Shown here piece by piece: positions 1 to 8,154 of a stretch of DNA of 64,000 bases. Position 1 is the first letter of the stretch. Each line of letters begins with the position of its first letter. Source of the DNA: Desulfatitalea alkaliphila (GTDB lineage Bacteria > Desulfobacterota > Desulfobacteria > Desulfobacterales > Desulfosarcinaceae). Made by a program: the position numbers and the translations under genes. Location of the stretch: assembly GCF_022968795.1 (NCBI RefSeq), contig NZ_JALJRB010000001.1, positions 186,001 to 250,000 on the forward strand, in the 5' to 3' direction. The notes below the pieces were generated by a model, which saw only the letters and a list, made by a program, of their open reading frames with translations, did no database searches and was not told the origin of the DNA.

Positions 1-1
1 G

Positions 2-328
2 GACCCCATCTTCATTTACGCCCCGACCACCGACGCGGCGCGCATGGCGCAGATCAATGCCCATGCCCGGGGTTTTGTCTACTGCGTGGCACGCAAGGGG
101 GTTACCGGCCAACAGACCGACTTTACCGCGACGCTGGAGGACTATCTGGCCCGCTGCCGCCGCGCCACACAGCTTCCGCTGGCCCTGGGCTTCGGGGTGA
201 AAGACAAGGCCGATATTGATTTTCTGACCGGCAAGGTGGATATTGCGGTGATCGGCACCCAGACCCTGCGGATCGTTGAAACCCAAGGACCGTCCGCCGT
301 CCAATCGTTCATCGCGCAGTTGCGCTGA
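2..328 (+). CDS. trpA: Tryptophan synthase alpha subunit, C-terminal part (cut by window start)
   Basis: The alpha subunit cleaves indole-3-glycerol phosphate to indole and glyceraldehyde 3-phosphate in the last steps of tryptophan synthesis, working with TrpB in the cytoplasm. The frame is open from base 2 and runs to a TGA at 326-328, giving about 108 C-terminal residues. It shows the APTT loop, the GFVYCVARKGVTG strand-loop that binds the substrate phosphate in this TIM barrel, GFGVKDKAD, and a closing helix. The usual GS(A)LV phosphate loop is replaced by VIGTQTLR, which is somewhat divergent. The N-terminal part and the true start lie upstream of the window. truD begins 11 bases after the stop and may be cotranscribed. 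Confidence 0.93.
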   Translation, partial: DPIFIYAPTTDAARMAQINAHARGFVYCVARKGVTGQQTDFTATLEDYLARCRRATQLPLALGFGVKDKADIDFLTGKVDIAVIGTQTLRIVETQGPSAVQSFIAQLR

Positions 329-339
329 AGGGCAATTCG

Positions 340-1416
340 ATGACGCCTCCGGCGGATACGCCATCCATCGCGGAACGCTTCCGGCAGTGCATGACCCGGC
401 TGCCTTACGCCACCGCCGGGCTCCCCGGCGTAGGGGGCGCCATCAAAGCGATCCCTGAGCACTTTGAAGTGGCAGAGCTGCTGCCATACGCCGCCTGCGG
501 CGAAGGCGAACACCTGTTCGTCACCCTGCGGCGCAAAGGCTGGAACACAACCGACGTGGCGGCGACCCTGGCCGAACCGTTCGGCCTGCGGCCCGGGGAG
601 GTCGGCTGGGGCGGCCGCAAGGACAAGCAGGCCGTCACCACCCAAACCTTCTCCATCCCCCTGCCCCTGCGTACCGACCTGGCGACGGCCGAGGCCCGAC
701 TGGCCGCCCTGCCTTTCGAGATGCTGAGCATTGCAAGGCATCGCAACAAAATCAAAACCGGCCATGTGGCCGCCAACCGTTTTCGCATCGTCCTGTCCGG
801 GGTCACGACCGATCACGCCCTGGCGCCGGCCCTGGCCATTGCCGACCGGCTGCGCCGGGACGGGCTGCCCAACTTCTATGGCGAACAGCGCTTCGGCATT
901 GACATGGGCAATCTGGAACGGGCCATGGCCTTGGTGCAGCGGCAACGGCCGGCCAGGGGCAAACAGAACGCCTTTCAAGTATCTGTCCTGCAAAGCGCTT
1001 TGTTCAACGTCTGGCTTGCCGAACGCATCCGGCGTGGAGACGGCGCCGCCATCCTGCAGGGCGATGTGGCCCAAAAGTGCGACACCGGCGGCCTGTTCGT
1101 GGTGGACGACGCCGCCGAGGCCTCCGAGCGCTTCGCCGGTCGGGCCATCGTCTACACCGGTCCCATCTACGGGCACAAAATGATGCCCGCCGCCGCGTCC
1201 GCGGCCCTGTATGAACAGCAAGTGCTGGCGGATTACGATCTGGCGGATCACGAGTTGTTCAAAAAGTTGCGTGCCCCCGGTTCCCGCCGGCGTGCCCTGC
1301 TCTACCTGGACGATCTTTTGATTGAACCCCATCCGGAAGGATTGTGTTTGCGCTTCACCTTGCCGACGGGCGCTTATGCCACAACGGTGCTGCGGGAGTT
1401 CACGCGAACGCCTTAG
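340..1416 (+). CDS. truD: tRNA pseudouridine(13) synthase TruD
   Basis: TruD isomerises U13 of certain tRNAs to pseudouridine. The 358-residue protein is close to the family length. It contains the signature GGRKDKQAVTTQTFS at about residues 91-105, whose aspartate (about D95) is the catalytic residue. Further on are NFYGEQRFG (about 182-190) and the family-specific insertion domain between about 200 and 300. The ATG at 340 is preceded by AAGGGC and lies 11 bases after trpA, so the two may share a transcript. No odd features were seen. A very long frame opposite this gene is a composition shadow. Confidence 0.95.
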   Translation: MTPPADTPSIAERFRQCMTRLPYATAGLPGVGGAIKAIPEHFEVAELLPYAACGEGEHLFVTLRRKGWNTTDVAATLAEPFGLRPGEVGWGGRKDKQAVTTQTFSIPLPLRTDLATAEARLAALPFEMLSIARHRNKIKTGHVAANRFRIVLSGVTTDHALAPALAIADRLRRDGLPNFYGEQRFGIDMGNLERAMALVQRQRPARGKQNAFQVSVLQSALFNVWLAERIRRGDGAAILQGDVAQKCDTGGLFVVDDAAEASERFAGRAIVYTGPIYGHKMMPAAASAALYEQQVLADYDLADHELFKKLRAPGSRRRALLYLDDLLIEPHPEGLCLRFTLPTGAYATTVLREFTRTP

Positions 1417-1614
1417 GGGTGGGGCATGCATCGCCGCGCCCTGTCACGGCGGCAACCATCTTTGGATGCTCACAATTCCTTGAAATCGGACAACCGCTGC
1501 CTTGTACATTGAACAACCGCCGACGCCCTCTTTCATTTAAACCCGGTTTCGGTTAAATAGCGTTGGTCAAAGAGTCCTGCGCCACCATCGGGGATCGCGT
1601 CGGAGGGGTTTTGC

Positions 1615-2781
1615 ATGGGTGATTTGAGCCGCTGGGCGGTGTTGATAGCAGTATTTCTCTGCATCTACGGAGCGCTGCATCTGTATCTGCTGATCAAGCT
1701 GCGCCGCTCTTTCTATGTGGAGGGTTGGAGCTACATCCTGCTTCTGCTGGTCCTGCTCTTTCTCATGTCGGCCCCGGTGCAAGCCCGTCTGATGCATCAC
1801 CAGGGATATGAACTATCGGCGCTGCTGATGTACTGGATCGGGTTTCTTTGGATGGGAAACCTGCTGCTGTTCACCTGCATCTCGATCCCCATCGACCTCT
1901 ATCACCTGACCATGGCGACCCTGCAACAGTTGCTCAACGCCGACTGGACCCACCTGATGCTGGCCCGCCGGCAAAATGTTTTTCTGACGGCCATGTTGGC
2001 CGGCGCTTTGATGATTTACGGCGCCGTGGCCGCTTACCGGGTACCCCTCCATCACTTCACCCTGACCACGGCCAAATTGCCCCATGGCATGGAGCGCTTG
2101 CGCATCGTTCATCTCGCCGATTTGCACTTGGGACCGATGACCTACCCCGGCCGACTGGGACCGGTTCTGACCGCCGTACGCACCGCCCAACCGGACCTCC
2201 TGGTATCCACCGGCGACCTGGTGGACGGCCCACTGTGGAATGCCCACGCCTTGGCCGGCCAGCTCAAAGCACTGCCGACCCCCATGGGCAAATTCGCCGT
2301 GACGGGCAACTTTGAATTTCACAATGACATTGAAGGCGCCCTGCAATTCACCCAATCGGCCGGCTTCGTGGCGCTGCGCGGCACGGCCGTTGCCCTGAAC
2401 GACACCCTGGTGGTGGCAGGGGTCGACGATCCGGCCGGCAACAGCGGCCATGGCCAGATGGCGGAAGCCCGCCTGCTCAGTGAGTTGCGGGACAACCAAT
2501 TCGCCATCCTGCTCAAGCATCGCCCCGCTCTCGGCTCATCCGAAGGCCGGCGCTTCGATCTACAACTTTCGGGGCACACCCATGCCGGGCAGATCTTCCC
2601 ATTCACACTGTTGGCCCGATGGTTCTCCGCCCACCCCGCCGGGGTGCACCGGATCGGACCGCAACACCATCTGCACGTCAGTCGGGGCACAGGCACCTGG
2701 GGCCCGCCCATCCGTATCGGGGCGGCTCCCGAAATCACCATCATCGACCTGACTGCAACCACCACGGAAACCGTACCATGA
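1615..2781 (+). CDS. Membrane-anchored metallophosphoesterase (YkuE-like)
   Basis: Calcineurin-like phosphoesterase fold on a multi-pass membrane anchor; the substrate is unknown, and relatives have been linked to UDP-diacylglucosamine or phosphodiester hydrolysis at the membrane. The first ~145 residues contain about four hydrophobic segments. The catalytic domain follows with HLADLHLGP (about 167), STGDLVDGP (about 199) and LSGHTHAGQIFP (about 319), the metal-binding motifs of the family. The third motif, normally GNH(D/E), reads GNFEFH at about 231, so the conserved histidine is a phenylalanine. The start at 1615 has a good GGAGG site 8 bases upstream. It stands alone between truD and the NifU-like gene. 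Confidence 0.85.
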   Translation: MGDLSRWAVLIAVFLCIYGALHLYLLIKLRRSFYVEGWSYILLLLVLLFLMSAPVQARLMHHQGYELSALLMYWIGFLWMGNLLLFTCISIPIDLYHLTMATLQQLLNADWTHLMLARRQNVFLTAMLAGALMIYGAVAAYRVPLHHFTLTTAKLPHGMERLRIVHLADLHLGPMTYPGRLGPVLTAVRTAQPDLLVSTGDLVDGPLWNAHALAGQLKALPTPMGKFAVTGNFEFHNDIEGALQFTQSAGFVALRGTAVALNDTLVVAGVDDPAGNSGHGQMAEARLLSELRDNQFAILLKHRPALGSSEGRRFDLQLSGHTHAGQIFPFTLLARWFSAHPAGVHRIGPQHHLHVSRGTGTWGPPIRIGAAPEITIIDLTATTTETVP

Positions 2782-2859
2782 ATGCAAAGGTGACGTCGGT
2801 TCATACGGGCATTAGGAACCACCGGACCGATCGGGGTTGTCTTTGCCACCCCAAATCAA

Positions 2860-2896
2860 ATCGGCAGAATACCTCAACTTAAAACTTGAAACTTTT
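2860..2896 (+). repeat. Interspersed AT-rich intergenic motif, copy 1
   Basis: The segment begins ATCGGCAGAATACCTCAACTT and continues with AAAACTTGAAACTTTT. Closely similar strings recur at 45845, 49216 and 59695, always in gaps between genes. Here it lies just upstream of the NifU-like gene and covers the space where its promoter would be. Its function is unknown. Confidence 0.6.
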
Positions 2897-2927
2897 ATAT
2901 CAGTTCAATATTTTAAAGGACACCAAC

Positions 2928-3347
2928 ATGGCAGCACCCCCCGAAAACATCTGGCAATCCCACTCCCTCAAGTTCCTCGAAATGGCCTTCCGCACCGACC
3001 GCCAGGAACGCCTGCGCCGGCCGGACGGCTTCGGCGAAAAGACAGGTGATTGCAAGGACACCGTCGCGTTTTACCTACTCCTCGACGGTGACCGGATCAG
3101 CAATGTGGCTTACATGCTGGACGGCTGCATTCACACCAATGCCTGCGCCAACACCATCGCCACCCTGGCCGAAGGCAAAACCCTGGAACAAGCCTGGGAA
3201 ATCAAGCCGGAGGATGTGGCCACCTACCTGGAAACCCTGCCGGATGACCATTTCCACTGCGCCGAACTGGCCGTGGGGGCCTTCTACCTCGCCCTGGCCG
3301 ATGCCCGCCGCACCCGGCAAGCACCCTGGAAAAAGGTGTATCGGTAA
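2928..3347 (+). CDS. NifU-like iron-sulfur cluster assembly scaffold protein
   Basis: Predicted scaffold on which [2Fe-2S]/[4Fe-4S] clusters are built before transfer to apo-proteins. The 139-residue protein matches the N-terminal NifU/IscU fold. It has GDCKDT with C42 at the first ligand position, GCIHTNACAN with C67 and C73 near the second, and HCAELAV with C111 at the third. The ATG at 2928 is preferred over an earlier in-frame ATG at 2886 because AAAGGA lies 7 bases upstream and homology begins here. No cysteine desulfurase lies next to it. It sits immediately upstream of the dsrMKJOP operon, whose products need many iron-sulfur clusters, so a supporting role there is a reasonable inference. 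Confidence 0.85.
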   Translation: MAAPPENIWQSHSLKFLEMAFRTDRQERLRRPDGFGEKTGDCKDTVAFYLLLDGDRISNVAYMLDGCIHTNACANTIATLAEGKTLEQAWEIKPEDVATYLETLPDDHFHCAELAVGAFYLALADARRTRQAPWKKVYR

Positions 3348-3392
3348 GGCCGTGGCCACCGCCAAAGCCCTACACATTTCAGCCGTTTGTCC

Positions 3393-3421
3393 TTGACACG
3401 AAAACCCATCTTGACTATAGG
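3393..3421 (+). promoter_or_regulatory. Sigma-70 type promoter of the dsrMKJOP operon
   Basis: A perfect TTGACA (3393-3398) is separated by 17 bases from TATAGG (3416-3421). It is the strongest promoter-like string in the gap and points at the RsbRD-N protein and dsrM-P. The predicted start near 3428 leaves a leader of about 110 bases. Inside the leader is a GC-rich run (GCCGCCGCGGCGG, near 3487) that can fold. Confidence 0.7.
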
Positions 3422-3541
3422 ACCATCTTTGATGCGTGGGGGACAAGCTTTTGCCGCCGATGGGCGCTGCAAAGGCTTTCGGCATGCCGCCGCGGCGGCA
3501 CACGCGGACACTCACTTGCCTGCATTCTGGAAGCATATCTT

Positions 3542-4054
3542 ATGGGTTTGATGGCACAATTGGCGTTGCGCAAAGACGTTGTCGTCGATAAATGGTTCGC
3601 ACGGGTGGTCGACACCTATCCCGCCGAAACGGCACGCTTTCTGCGCAGCCAGAAAGATCCTTTCGCCAACCCTGTGGGTCGCACCACCCACCAACAGCTC
3701 GGCACACTGGTCGCACTGCTGGATGCCGACTGGAATCCCGATACCGCGCGCTCGGCCCTCGACCCCATCATGCGCATCCGCGCCGTTCAGGACTTTTCAG
3801 CCGCTCGCGCCACCGGTTTCGTCTTCGACCTGAAACAGGTGATCCGCGGCTTGATGAAGTCCCCCGACGACGCCCGCTGGATCGGCGACCTGAAACAGCT
3901 CGACCGGCTCATCGACGAAATGGCCCTGATCTCCTTCGATCTGTTCATGGGCTGCCGCGAAAAAGTGTATGAGCTGAAAGCCAACGAAATGAAGGACCGC
4001 ACATATAAGGCGTTTGCCAAAGCAGGTTTGATAAAGGAGGTTGACGATGAGTAG
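3542..4054 (+). CDS. RsbRD N-terminal domain protein preceding dsrM
   Basis: The 170-residue all-helical protein resembles the N-terminal domain of RsbR/RsbRD stressosome co-antagonists. It has no C-terminal STAS domain, so it is a stand-alone sensor-like module. Visible features are the amphipathic N-terminus (LRKDVVVDKWF), an ETARFLRSQKDPFANPVG stretch, and a long helix containing FSAARATGFVFDLKQ at about residues 84-98. No enzyme motif was seen. ATG 3542 has GGAAG 8 bases upstream. It lies between the promoter at 3393 and dsrM. The same kind of protein is known ahead of dsrMKJOP in other sulfate reducers, which suggests a role tied to this membrane complex, possibly sensing or assembly. 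The function is unproven. Confidence 0.75.
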   Translation: MGLMAQLALRKDVVVDKWFARVVDTYPAETARFLRSQKDPFANPVGRTTHQQLGTLVALLDADWNPDTARSALDPIMRIRAVQDFSAARATGFVFDLKQVIRGLMKSPDDARWIGDLKQLDRLIDEMALISFDLFMGCREKVYELKANEMKDRTYKAFAKAGLIKEVDDE

Positions 4055-4259
4055 GGCCGATGCCCGATGGCGGTTGCACACCCCCTCGTGCTTGGCGACA
4101 ACCGTCGACGGGGCATACCGGGGCCGCCACGAACCCGGTGAAGCCACCCTCGCCGCTATCGCCCGCCCCACTCCTTGCCGGCCACCGGATCGACATTCAA
4201 CCCTTTTTTATGGACCGGCCCTTGCCGCCGCGCCGGGGTCCGGAGTGAGGTGTGGCTAG
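4047..4259 (+). CDS. Possible 70-codon bridging ORF between the RsbRD-N gene and dsrM
   Basis: An ATG at 4047 is preceded by AAAGGAGG with a 6-base spacer, one of the best ribosome-binding sites in the window. It opens a frame of 70 residues whose TAG (4257-4259) directly abuts the dsrM ATG at 4260. The frame overlaps the end of the RsbRD-N gene by 8 bases. The product is rich in Arg, Pro and Ala and shows no recognisable domain. It may be a real small gene, or a leader whose translation delivers ribosomes to dsrM (dsrM also has its own GGAG/GAGG 9-15 bases upstream). Alternatively the frame may be fortuitous. Confidence 0.4.
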   Translation: MSRADARWRLHTPSCLATTVDGAYRGRHEPGEATLAAIARPTPCRPPDRHSTLFYGPALAAAPGSGVRCG

Positions 4260-5327
4260 ATGAATCAATTTTATTTGTCGTCACTGCTGGCAGTATTCGT
4301 GCTGGCCCTGATCGCGTGGCTGGGCGCTTTGGGATTGCCCTGGCTGTTCGGGATCGTGTTGCCGTATCTGGCCGTCCTGATCTTCATCGTGGGCGTGGTT
4401 CGGCGCATCGTGGGGTGGTCCCGGTCACCCGTTCCCTTTGCCATTCCCACCACCGCGGGCCAACAAAAAACGATGCCTTGGATCCAACAGGCCAAAATCG
4501 ACAACCCCTCCACCACCATCGGTGTCGTGGCCCGCATGGCGCTGGAAATTCTCACCTTCCGCTCGCTGTTCCGCAATACGCGCATGAAGATGAACGGTGA
4601 GGAAGGGCGCATCAGCTACCACCTGGAGGTGTTTTTGTGGCTGTTCGCCCTGGCGTTTCACTACGCTTTCCTCACCACCCTGGTGCGCCACCTGCGCTTC
4701 TTCCTGGAGCCGGTGCCCTGGTGCATCCAGATGCTGGGAACCCTCGACGGGTTCATGAAGATCGAAATCCTGTACAACCCCATCCAGGTCGGCCTGCCCG
4801 GCGTCTATCTTTCCGGCATCGTGCTGTTGGCCGCCGTGATATTCCTTTTCCTGCGGCGGCTGTTCGTGGCCAACGTACGCTACATCTCCCTGGCCTCCGA
4901 CTATTTTCCGCTTTTCTTGATCATGGGCATCGCCTTCACCGGCATCCTGATGCGCTACTTCATCAAAGCCGACGTGGCCGCCATCAAGGAGCTGACCATG
5001 GGGCTGGTCACCTTTTCGCCCTCGGTACCGGCCGGCATCAGCCCTTTGTTCTACATCCACCTGTTCTTTGTCTGTGTGCTGCTGGCCTACTTCCCGTACA
5101 GCAAGCTGATGCACATGGGCGGCATCTTTTTGAGCCCGACGCGGAACATGCGGACCAACACCCGCGAGGCGCGCCACGTCAATCCTTGGAACTATCCGGT
5201 CAAGGTGCACACCTACGAGGCTTACGAAGACGAATTCCGCGAAAAGATGGTCGAAGCCGGATTGCCCGTGGAAAAAATGCCGGCGCCTGCCGAAGCAGCC
5301 GCGACCGAGGAAGAGGAAAAGGAGTAA
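4260..5327 (+). CDS. dsrM: DsrM, cytochrome b-like membrane subunit of DsrMKJOP
   Basis: DsrM is the diheme cytochrome b of the DsrMKJOP complex, related to NarI, and exchanges electrons with the menaquinone pool and DsrK. The 355-residue protein has about six hydrophobic segments. Two lie at the N-terminus (about 7-27 and 28-50). After a cytoplasmic loop, the others begin with a segment of FLWLFALAFHYAF type near residue 125. Histidines suitable as heme ligands are in FHYAF and LVRHLRF. The C-terminal ~60 residues are charged and cytoplasmic, ending in a Glu-rich tail. dsrK follows after 6 bases. The 355-residue size agrees with known DsrM proteins. Confidence 0.93.
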   Translation: MNQFYLSSLLAVFVLALIAWLGALGLPWLFGIVLPYLAVLIFIVGVVRRIVGWSRSPVPFAIPTTAGQQKTMPWIQQAKIDNPSTTIGVVARMALEILTFRSLFRNTRMKMNGEEGRISYHLEVFLWLFALAFHYAFLTTLVRHLRFFLEPVPWCIQMLGTLDGFMKIEILYNPIQVGLPGVYLSGIVLLAAVIFLFLRRLFVANVRYISLASDYFPLFLIMGIAFTGILMRYFIKADVAAIKELTMGLVTFSPSVPAGISPLFYIHLFFVCVLLAYFPYSKLMHMGGIFLSPTRNMRTNTREARHVNPWNYPVKVHTYEAYEDEFREKMVEAGLPVEKMPAPAEAAATEEEEKE

Positions 5328-5333
5328 ACGACA

Positions 5334-6965
5334 ATGGCCGATGAAACACCCAAGCCCCAAGAGCTTCTGGATCGAATCGCGTATCAGCCGCCTGCCAAGC
5401 ATTGGATGGACGTACCGGTCAACATCCGCAAGGGGATGTACTGTTACGCCTCCAACCCCAAGAGCGTCGAATATTTGAGCATGCCCAATGCCCGGCCCTG
5501 GAATCCGTTGGAGGACGACTGGCAGTTGCCTGAAAACTGGCAGCAGATTCTGCACGAAGGGTTCAAGGAGCGGCTGGAAAAGTTCCGCTCCATCAAAGTC
5601 TTCATGGACATCTGCGTGCGCTGCGGCGCCTGCGCCGACAAGTGCCACTTTTTCATCGGCACCGGTGATCCCAAGAACATGCCGGTGCTGCGGGCCGAAT
5701 TGTTGCGCTCGGTCTACCGCAACGATTTCACGGCTTTGGGCAAGGTCCTGGGCCGCCTCAACGGCGCCCGCCCCATGACCCTCGATGTGCTCAAGGAGTG
5801 GTGGTACTATCTGTTTCAGTGCACCGAGTGTCGCCGCTGCTCCCTCTTTTGTCCCTACGGCATCGACACCGCCGAGATCACCATCTTCGGTCGCGAACTG
5901 CTCAACCTGCTGGGCCTGAACATCGACTGGGTGGCCACGCCGGTGGCCAACTGCTACCGCACCGGCAACCACTTGGGAATTCAACCCCATGCCTTCAAGG
6001 ACATGCTGGACTTCTTCGTGGACGACATCGAAGAGATCACCGGCCTGCGCTGCGAGCAGACCTTCAACGAGAAAGGCGCCGACATCCTGTTCATCACGCC
6101 CTCGGGCGACGTCTTCGCAGACCCCGGCACGTACACCTGCATGGGCTACATGATGCTGTTTCACTACCTCAAGGAGAAATACGGCCTGAAGGTCACCTGG
6201 AGCACCTACGCTTCGGAAGGCGGCAACTTCGGCTTTTTCACCTCCCACGAGACCATGAAGCGGCTCAATGCCAAGATGTACCTGGAAGCGCGGCGGCTGG
6301 GGGTCAAATGGATCCTGGGCGGCGAGTGCGGCCACATGTGGCGCGTAATCAACCAGTACATGGACACCATGAACGGCCCGGCCGACTTTCTGGAAACCCC
6401 GGTCAACCCGATCACAGGCACGGTGTACCAGAACGCCGCTTCCACCAAGATGGTGCACATTTCCGAATTCACCGCCGACTTGATCCGCCACGGCAAACTG
6501 GAGCTGGATCCGAGTCGTAACGACAATAAAATCATTACCTTCCACGATTCCTGCAACCCCGCCCGCGGCATGGGCATGTTTGAGGAGCCACGCTATGTGA
6601 TCAAGTCCGTGGCCAACCATTTTTACGAAATGCCGGCCAACACCATCCGTGAGCAGACCTTCTGCTGCGGCAGCGGCGCCGGCCTCAACGCCGGCGAAAA
6701 CATGGAGTTGCGCATGGCCGGCGGGTTGCCGCGCGCCAACGCCGTCAAGTACGTGCACGAAACGTTCGGTGTCAACATGCTGGCCTGTGTCTGCGCCATC
6801 GACCGGGCTGCCTTGCCCGCCTCCATGGAGTACTGGGTGCCGGAAGTGGATGTGACCGGCGTCACCGAATTGGTGGCCAACGCCTTGATCCTGCCGGGAG
6901 AACAAGAACGCACCATGGACCTGCGCAGCGAACCGCTGCCGGGAATGGAGGAAGCCGATGAATGA
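5334..6965 (+). CDS. dsrK: DsrK, iron-sulfur catalytic subunit of DsrMKJOP
   Basis: DsrK is a cytoplasm-facing HdrD-like protein thought to reduce the DsrC trisulfide made by DsrAB. Two [4Fe-4S] ferredoxin motifs are visible: CVRCGACADKCHF at about residues 96-108 and CTECRRCSLFCPYG at about 162-175. HdrD-type cysteine-rich segments follow, HDSCNPARGMGMF (about 402) and TFCCGSGAGLN (about 442). Together these bind the noncubane cluster that carries out disulfide chemistry. The length of 543 residues is normal. The gene is coupled to dsrM (6-base gap), and its stop overlaps the dsrJ start by 8 bases. Confidence 0.95.
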   Translation: MADETPKPQELLDRIAYQPPAKHWMDVPVNIRKGMYCYASNPKSVEYLSMPNARPWNPLEDDWQLPENWQQILHEGFKERLEKFRSIKVFMDICVRCGACADKCHFFIGTGDPKNMPVLRAELLRSVYRNDFTALGKVLGRLNGARPMTLDVLKEWWYYLFQCTECRRCSLFCPYGIDTAEITIFGRELLNLLGLNIDWVATPVANCYRTGNHLGIQPHAFKDMLDFFVDDIEEITGLRCEQTFNEKGADILFITPSGDVFADPGTYTCMGYMMLFHYLKEKYGLKVTWSTYASEGGNFGFFTSHETMKRLNAKMYLEARRLGVKWILGGECGHMWRVINQYMDTMNGPADFLETPVNPITGTVYQNAASTKMVHISEFTADLIRHGKLELDPSRNDNKIITFHDSCNPARGMGMFEEPRYVIKSVANHFYEMPANTIREQTFCCGSGAGLNAGENMELRMAGGLPRANAVKYVHETFGVNMLACVCAIDRAALPASMEYWVPEVDVTGVTELVANALILPGEQERTMDLRSEPLPGMEEADE

Positions 6966-7359
6966 TAAAAAATGGATCGTATTGGGCCTGGTGATTTTCC
7001 TGGGTCTATTCACCTTCCCTCTCTGGTACAATCTGCTGGTCCGACCGGGAACGGCGGCGCCGGCGCCGGAAGTGGTCCTGACGGACAAGGCCAAGGCGGC
7101 CCGACAGTGTGTCATGCCCACCGAATTCATGAAGACCGACCACATGCAGCTGCTCGACGAATGGCGGCTCAAGATGGTGCGCGAAGGCACCGGAACGTTC
7201 GTCAACCCCGAAGGGAAAATGTTCGCGGCCAGCCTGTCCAACACCTGCCTGGACTGCCACTCCAACAAGGCGGAGTTTTGCGACCGCTGTCATGACTACG
7301 TTTCCGTGGCCCCCTACTGCTGGGATTGCCACCTCGATAACCCCAAAGGAGAACGATAA
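6958..7359 (+). CDS. dsrJ: DsrJ, triheme periplasmic cytochrome c
   Basis: DsrJ is the small multiheme cytochrome c of the complex, anchored in the membrane and facing the periplasm. The N-terminus has a single signal-anchor helix (about residues 5-22) after a Lys-rich start. Three CXXCH heme sites occur close together near the C-terminus: CLDCH, CDRCH and CWDCH. A conserved cysteine in RQCVMPTEF is the candidate distal ligand for the unusual His/Cys-ligated heme reported for this family. The 133-residue length is typical. It overlaps dsrK by 8 bases and dsrO by one base (TAATG). Confidence 0.94.
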   Translation: MNDKKWIVLGLVIFLGLFTFPLWYNLLVRPGTAAPAPEVVLTDKAKAARQCVMPTEFMKTDHMQLLDEWRLKMVREGTGTFVNPEGKMFAASLSNTCLDCHSNKAEFCDRCHDYVSVAPYCWDCHLDNPKGER

Positions 7360-8147
7360 TGGAAAGCAGCCGCAGACGCTTTATGAAAATGGCGGGGATC
7401 GCCGCGGTGGGCCTCAGCGCCCAACCGGTGATCAAGGCTGTGGCCGCCGCCCCTACCAATGGAACGCATTCATTGCAGAAAGGCCCCAAGGCATTGATCG
7501 GCAGCCAGTGGGCCATGGTGATCGACACCCGCCGATTCAAGACGGAGCGGGACGTGGCGCCCCTGATCGAGGCGTGTCACAAGACCCACAACGTGCCCCA
7601 TTTCAGCGACCGGCGCCATGAAATCAAATGGCTCTGGGAAACCCATTTTCACAACGCCTTTCCGGACATCGTCAACCCGCACATGAGCGAAGAGGCCGAA
7701 CACCGCCCCTACCTGGTGCTTTGCAACCACTGCGAAAACCCGCCCTGCGTGCGGGCCTGCCCCACCAAGGCCACCTTCAAGCGCCAAAGCGACGGCATCG
7801 TGGTCATGGACATGCACCGCTGCATCGGCTGCCGCTTCTGCATGGCGGCCTGCCCCTACGGCGCCCGCAGCTTCAATTTCCGCGACCCGCGCCAGGGGCT
7901 GGTGGAAAAAGAGATGAACCCGCAATACCCCACCCGCATGAAAGGGGTGGTGGAAAAGTGCAATTTCTGCTCGGAGCGACTGTCCGAAGGGTTGATGCCG
8001 GCCTGCGTGGAAGCCTCCAAGGGCGCCATTGTCTTTGGCGATTTGCGCGATCCGAACTCCGAGGTGCGGCGGGTGCTGCGCGAGAATTTCACCATTCGAC
8101 GCAAATCGGGTCTGGGTACCGAACCGTGCGTCTACTACATCGTGTGA
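7359..8147 (+). CDS. dsrO: DsrO, periplasmic ferredoxin-like subunit of DsrMKJOP
   Basis: DsrO carries four [4Fe-4S] clusters and passes electrons between the periplasmic DsrJ side and membrane DsrP. The N-terminus has a twin-arginine signal, SRRRFMKMAGIAAVG, followed by an Ala-rich cleavage region, so the folded protein is exported. Cysteine motifs follow in DMSO-reductase beta-subunit order: CNHCENPPCVRACP (about 122-135), CIGCRFCMAACPYG (about 155-168) and CNFCSERLSEG with a distal PACVEAS (about 196-220). The 262-residue length is typical. The gene is coupled to dsrJ by a one-base overlap, and dsrP begins 7 bases after its stop. Confidence 0.95.
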   Translation: MESSRRRFMKMAGIAAVGLSAQPVIKAVAAAPTNGTHSLQKGPKALIGSQWAMVIDTRRFKTERDVAPLIEACHKTHNVPHFSDRRHEIKWLWETHFHNAFPDIVNPHMSEEAEHRPYLVLCNHCENPPCVRACPTKATFKRQSDGIVVMDMHRCIGCRFCMAACPYGARSFNFRDPRQGLVEKEMNPQYPTRMKGVVEKCNFCSERLSEGLMPACVEASKGAIVFGDLRDPNSEVRRVLRENFTIRRKSGLGTEPCVYYIV

Positions 8148-8154
8148 GGTGGGT

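Noticed and set aside
1440-1560. Promoter-like TTGAAA (1480) with TGTACA at 17 bases before the metallophosphoesterase
   Set aside because: The -10 hexamer is poor and the gap is GC-rich; not convincing without transcript data.
4425-7268. 947-codon open frame opposite dsrM-dsrK
   Set aside because: It is a shadow of high-GC dsr genes in the opposite strand; composition is Gly/Ala/His/Gln-rich with no domain, and it covers genes with firm homology.
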